Source of the DNA: JBCAXA01 sp038534295
Lineage (GTDB): Bacteria > Pseudomonadota > Gammaproteobacteria > Steroidobacterales > Woeseiaceae
Direction of reading: 5' to 3'
NCBI GenBank assembly: GCA_038534295.1
Contig: JBCAXA010000001.1
Location: 186,001-250,000 of the forward strand
Length of the DNA stretch: 64,000 nt
Below, one piece after another: positions 61,410-64,000 of this stretch. The notes below the pieces were generated by a model. The model was not told where the DNA came from, ran no database searches, and saw only the letters and a program-made list of their open reading frames with translations. How positions within the stretch are numbered: the first letter of the stretch is position 1; each line of letters starts with the position of its first letter. The position numbers were made by a program, and so were the translations under genes.

Positions 61410-63002
61410 ATGCGCATAACGCCAGCCCTAATGCTAATCGCGACGTTCGCCGCCGACATCGTTCTCGCCACGGTCCCGCCGCCTATCTCCGACGATTTGC
61501 GGGGGCTGAACGAATTTGGCATTAATCCAGACGCGCCCGCGAGTGCCTGGGCTGCGGCCACCGCCACCAACAGCGACCTGCTGCGACGATTGGTCACGCA
61601 GTTCCGCGTCGAGGTGCCGGCCGAGCCGTGGATCGAGCAGGAATTAAACTGGTATCTGCGCCATCCCGATTATCTCGACCGCGTCTTCAACCGCGGCCAA
61701 CCGTACATTTACTACATCATCGGCGAACTCGAGAAACGCTCGATGCCGGTCGAATTAGCGTTGCTCCCAATTGTCGAGAGCGCTTTCGATCCGTTTGCGT
61801 ATTCGCATGGCCGTGCCGCGGGGTTGTGGCAAATCATCCCGGGGACGGGCCGGCGTTTCGGGCTCGCACAGAACTGGTGGTATGACGGTCGGCGTGACGT
61901 CGTTGCAGCCACGCGGGCGGCGCTCGACTATCTCGAGCTGTTGGCGCGTGAATTCGACGGCGACTGGTTGCTCGCGGTCGCCGCGTACAATTCCGGCGAA
62001 GGCAACGTTCGTAAGGCCATTCGCCGCAATCGCAGCCGCGGCGAGCCAATCGATTTTTTCAGTCTGCGTGCACAGCTGCCGCGCGAGACCCGCGCTTACG
62101 TTCCGCGGTTTCTGGCGCTCGTTAAACTGGTCGGCAACGCCCCGTCGCTCGGTGTGACGCTGCCGCGAATCGAAGACACGCCAACCATAGCCATCGCCGA
62201 TACCGGCGGGCAAATCGATCTTGCGCTGGCGGCTGAGCTTGCCGGCATACCGCTTGAAACTCTGTACAGACTGAACCCGGGCTTTAATCGCTGGGCAACG
62301 TCTCCCGACGGCCCGCATCAGTTGGTCGTGCCGCTCGATGCCGTGCAGACGTTCCGCGAGGCACTTGCCAAATTGCCAGACTCGCAGCGCCTTCGTTGGT
62401 TGCGTCACAAAATTGCCGAGGGCGAAACGTTGTCACAGATCGCGGAGCGCTACTCGACGAGCGTGAAAAGCCTGCGTCAGGCCAACAATCTCAGAGGGAA
62501 TACGATTCGTGCAGGTCGCCACTTATTGGTGCCGGCATCACGCGAGCCCATCGCGGCCTACACGCTGACCGCCGAGGCTCGACTGCGCACCACACAGTCG
62601 CGGCAGCGGGACGGTCAGCAAGTCAAGCATACGGTGCGTCGCGGTGAGAGTCTGTGGACGATTGCCCAACGTTACGGTGTTGGCGTGCAGGCATTGGCGC
62701 GTTGGAACGCAATGGCGCCGCGCGACACACTGTCGGCGGGACGTGAAATCGTCGTGTGGGTGGACAGCGATGTGCCCGTGGCATCGGGTACCGAAACAAG
62801 CACGCCGCCGCGGGGCATCGATGAAACCCGCCGTATCCGCTACACGGTTCGTAACGGTGACAACCTTTCCGTCATCGCAGCTCGATTTCGCGTGCAGGTT
62901 AGCGACCTGTTGCGCTGGAATTCATCGCTGACGCGTGATGGCATTTTGCGACCGGGACAGCGTCTGACGCTGTACGTCGACGTTGCCCGCCAGAGCAGCT
63001 AG
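61410..63002 (+). CDS. mltD: Membrane-bound lytic murein transglycosylase D with three LysM domains
   Basis: About 530 residues. A signal peptide (1-20) is followed by an SLT domain with the catalytic Glu in PIVESAFDPFAYSHGRAAGLWQ split here, and the motif AAYNSGEGNVRKAI. Three LysM repeats begin near 331 (IAEGETLSQIAERYSTSV), 408 (VRRGESLWTIAQRYGVGV) and 480 (VRNGDNLSVIAARFRVQV). It cuts peptidoglycan between MurNAc and GlcNAc. A GTG start five codons earlier (61395) is possible. No lipobox is obvious, unlike E. coli MltD. Confidence 0.93.
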   Translation: MRITPALMLIATFAADIVLATVPPPISDDLRGLNEFGINPDAPASAWAAATATNSDLLRRLVTQFRVEVPAEPWIEQELNWYLRHPDYLDRVFNRGQPYIYYIIGELEKRSMPVELALLPIVESAFDPFAYSHGRAAGLWQIIPGTGRRFGLAQNWWYDGRRDVVAATRAALDYLELLAREFDGDWLLAVAAYNSGEGNVRKAIRRNRSRGEPIDFFSLRAQLPRETRAYVPRFLALVKLVGNAPSLGVTLPRIEDTPTIAIADTGGQIDLALAAELAGIPLETLYRLNPGFNRWATSPDGPHQLVVPLDAVQTFREALAKLPDSQRLRWLRHKIAEGETLSQIAERYSTSVKSLRQANNLRGNTIRAGRHLLVPASREPIAAYTLTAEARLRTTQSRQRDGQQVKHTVRRGESLWTIAQRYGVGVQALARWNAMAPRDTLSAGREIVVWVDSDVPVASGTETSTPPRGIDETRRIRYTVRNGDNLSVIAARFRVQVSDLLRWNSSLTRDGILRPGQRLTLYVDVARQSS

Positions 63003-63047
63003 ACACGCGGCCGACTAACGCCAACCAGAAATATCGGGACAAAGCAC

Positions 63048-63833
63048 ATGGGATTCTTGCAGGGCAAACGCGCACTGATCGTTGGACTTGCCAGTAATCG
63101 GTCGATCGCCTGGGGAATCGCCCAGGCGATGCGCCGCGAAGGCGCCGACCTGGCGTTTACGTATCAGACGGAAAAGCTGCGCGGCCGGGTCGAGGCCATG
63201 GCCGCCGAGGTCGATTCGAGCATCTCGCTGCCGCTCGACGTCGCGTTCGACGACGCGATCGATGACTGCATGAAAAGCCTCGCCGAGGCCTGGCCGCAGT
63301 TCGACATACTCGTGCACTCGGTCGGCTTTGCACCTCGTGATCAACTCGCCGGCACCTACGTCGAGAGCGTCACGCGCGAGGGCTTCCAAATCGCTCACGA
63401 CATCTCGAGCTACAGTTTCGCGGCACTCGCGAAAGCGGCGCTGCCAATGATGCAAGAGCGACAAGGGTCCTTGCTGACGCTCTCCTACCTCGGCGCGGTG
63501 CGTGCCGTACCAAACTACAACGTTATGGGACTTGCCAAGGCCAGCCTCGAAGCAAACGTGCGGTTCCTGGCGCAGGACCTCGGTCCTAGAGGATTGCGCG
63601 TCAATGGGATATCGGCAGGGCCCATAAAGACACTGGCGGCGGCAGGAATCAGCGGCTTTCGCGACATGCTGCACCACGTTGAGCAAATTGCGCCGTTGGG
63701 CCGCAACGTCACGGCGATGGACGTCGGCAACGCGGCAGCCTTCCTGTGCAGTGACCTAGCCGCCGGAATTACCGGTGAGATCATTTACGTCGACGGCGGC
63801 TATCGCACCATCGGGATGTCGCTAGGCAACTAG
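63048..63833 (+). CDS. fabI: Enoyl-[acyl-carrier-protein] reductase FabI (NADH)
   Basis: The 261-residue SDR protein has GKRALIVGLASNRSIAWGIA at the N-terminus and the FabI catalytic pattern: SYLGAVRAVPNYNVMGLAKASL, with both Tyr and the Lys. It catalyses the last step of fatty acid elongation, and triclosan-type inhibitors bind here. It follows mltD by 45 bases but is likely transcribed on its own as well. It is complete. Confidence 0.96.
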   Translation: MGFLQGKRALIVGLASNRSIAWGIAQAMRREGADLAFTYQTEKLRGRVEAMAAEVDSSISLPLDVAFDDAIDDCMKSLAEAWPQFDILVHSVGFAPRDQLAGTYVESVTREGFQIAHDISSYSFAALAKAALPMMQERQGSLLTLSYLGAVRAVPNYNVMGLAKASLEANVRFLAQDLGPRGLRVNGISAGPIKTLAAAGISGFRDMLHHVEQIAPLGRNVTAMDVGNAAAFLCSDLAAGITGEIIYVDGGYRTIGMSLGN

Positions 63834-63871
63834 CAAGACGCGCCTCACGAGAGCAGCGTCGCCGCCGCGCT

Positions 63872-64000
63872 TCAGCCGGACGAGGGCTCGCTGAGCGGCT
63901 GCTCGAGTCCAAGTGCGGTCTGCTCGCCTTCGCGACGCGCGACGATGACCGCACAGCAGGCGTCCCCGAAGATATTCACGGCGGTGCGCGCCATATCCAA
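63872..64000 (-). CDS. Dicarboxylate/amino acid:cation symporter, C-terminal 42 residues only
   Basis: The minus-strand frame ends at TGA 63872. The visible end reads DMARTAVNIFGDACCAVIVARREG, split in the evident family pattern: a conserved Asp, RTAVN and GDA before the last helix of DAACS-type transporters (GltP/DctA). The rest lies outside the window. It takes up C4-dicarboxylates or acidic amino acids with protons or sodium. It is convergent with fabI. Confidence 0.8.
   Translation of the reverse strand: MDMARTAVNIFGDACCAVIVARREGEQTALGLEQPLSEPSSG

Noticed and set aside
1..64000. tRNA genes, insertion sequences, CRISPR arrays
   Set aside because: I read both strands for cloverleaf cores, transposase motifs and regularly spaced repeats and saw none; the only tandem repeats are those in the lipoprotein gene.

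Overview
The window is GC-rich and densely coded. It looks like chromosome from a free-living gammaproteobacterium: nhaB, dnaQ, rnhA, a small methyltransferase, mltD and fabI sit at the right end in a gammaproteobacterial style. The rest is one large exopolysaccharide (EPS) and exosortase A (XrtA/PEP-CTERM) region of about 57 kb. I saw no tRNA, rRNA, insertion sequence or CRISPR array. No genome-wide comparison was possible, so the taxonomy is an inference.

Layout. (1) 1-8.1 kb, minus strand: an acyl-decoration module with a HAD-type FkbH-like protein, an acyl carrier protein, a hexapeptide acyltransferase, a MaoC-type hot-dog protein and a GlpD-like flavoprotein. With it lie an epimerase, a GT4 glycosyltransferase and an amidohydrolase-like protein. 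(2) 8.4-10.5 kb, plus strand: two adjacent GT2 glycosyltransferases, the second without the usual DxD site. (3) 10.5-24.3 kb, minus strand: the XrtA module, with two alpha/beta hydrolases, an ACP, four glycosyltransferases, a GDP-mannose 6-dehydrogenase-like enzyme, two asparagine-synthase-type amidotransferases and exosortase A fused to EpsI. (4) 24.3-27.2 kb: a long intergenic region with a cyclic-di-GMP-I (GEMM) riboswitch behind a sigma70 promoter, driving a surface lipoprotein of five Ig-like repeats and one FN3 domain. (5) 27.2-41.5 kb, minus strand: the XrtA EPS core, with initiating glycosyltransferase, PrsK, PrsT, export lipoprotein, chain-length protein, tyrosine autokinase, outer-membrane protein, deacetylase, FemAB protein and an LhgO-like oxidoreductase. 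(6) 41.7-57.6 kb: precursor supply (WecB, phosphomannomutase, ManC, Ugd, WbpM-type dehydratase, Pgi, UDP-glucuronate 4-epimerase, TviB-type dehydrogenase) plus a second export set (large SLBB protein and Wzi). (7) 57.8-64 kb: housekeeping genes and the tail of a dicarboxylate-type symporter.

How it fits together. Three nucleotide-sugar 6-dehydrogenases and a uronate epimerase predict an acidic polysaccharide rich in uronic acids. The two amidotransferases could turn some of them into uronamides. The chain is started on undecaprenyl phosphate by the EpsB_2-type transferase, its length is set by the chain-length/kinase pair, and it is exported through the outer-membrane protein. The c-di-GMP riboswitch ties surface lipoprotein production to the second messenger that usually governs EPS. 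No Wzx flippase, Wzy polymerase, PrsR regulator or PEP-CTERM substrate is visible here, so the system is completed elsewhere in the genome.
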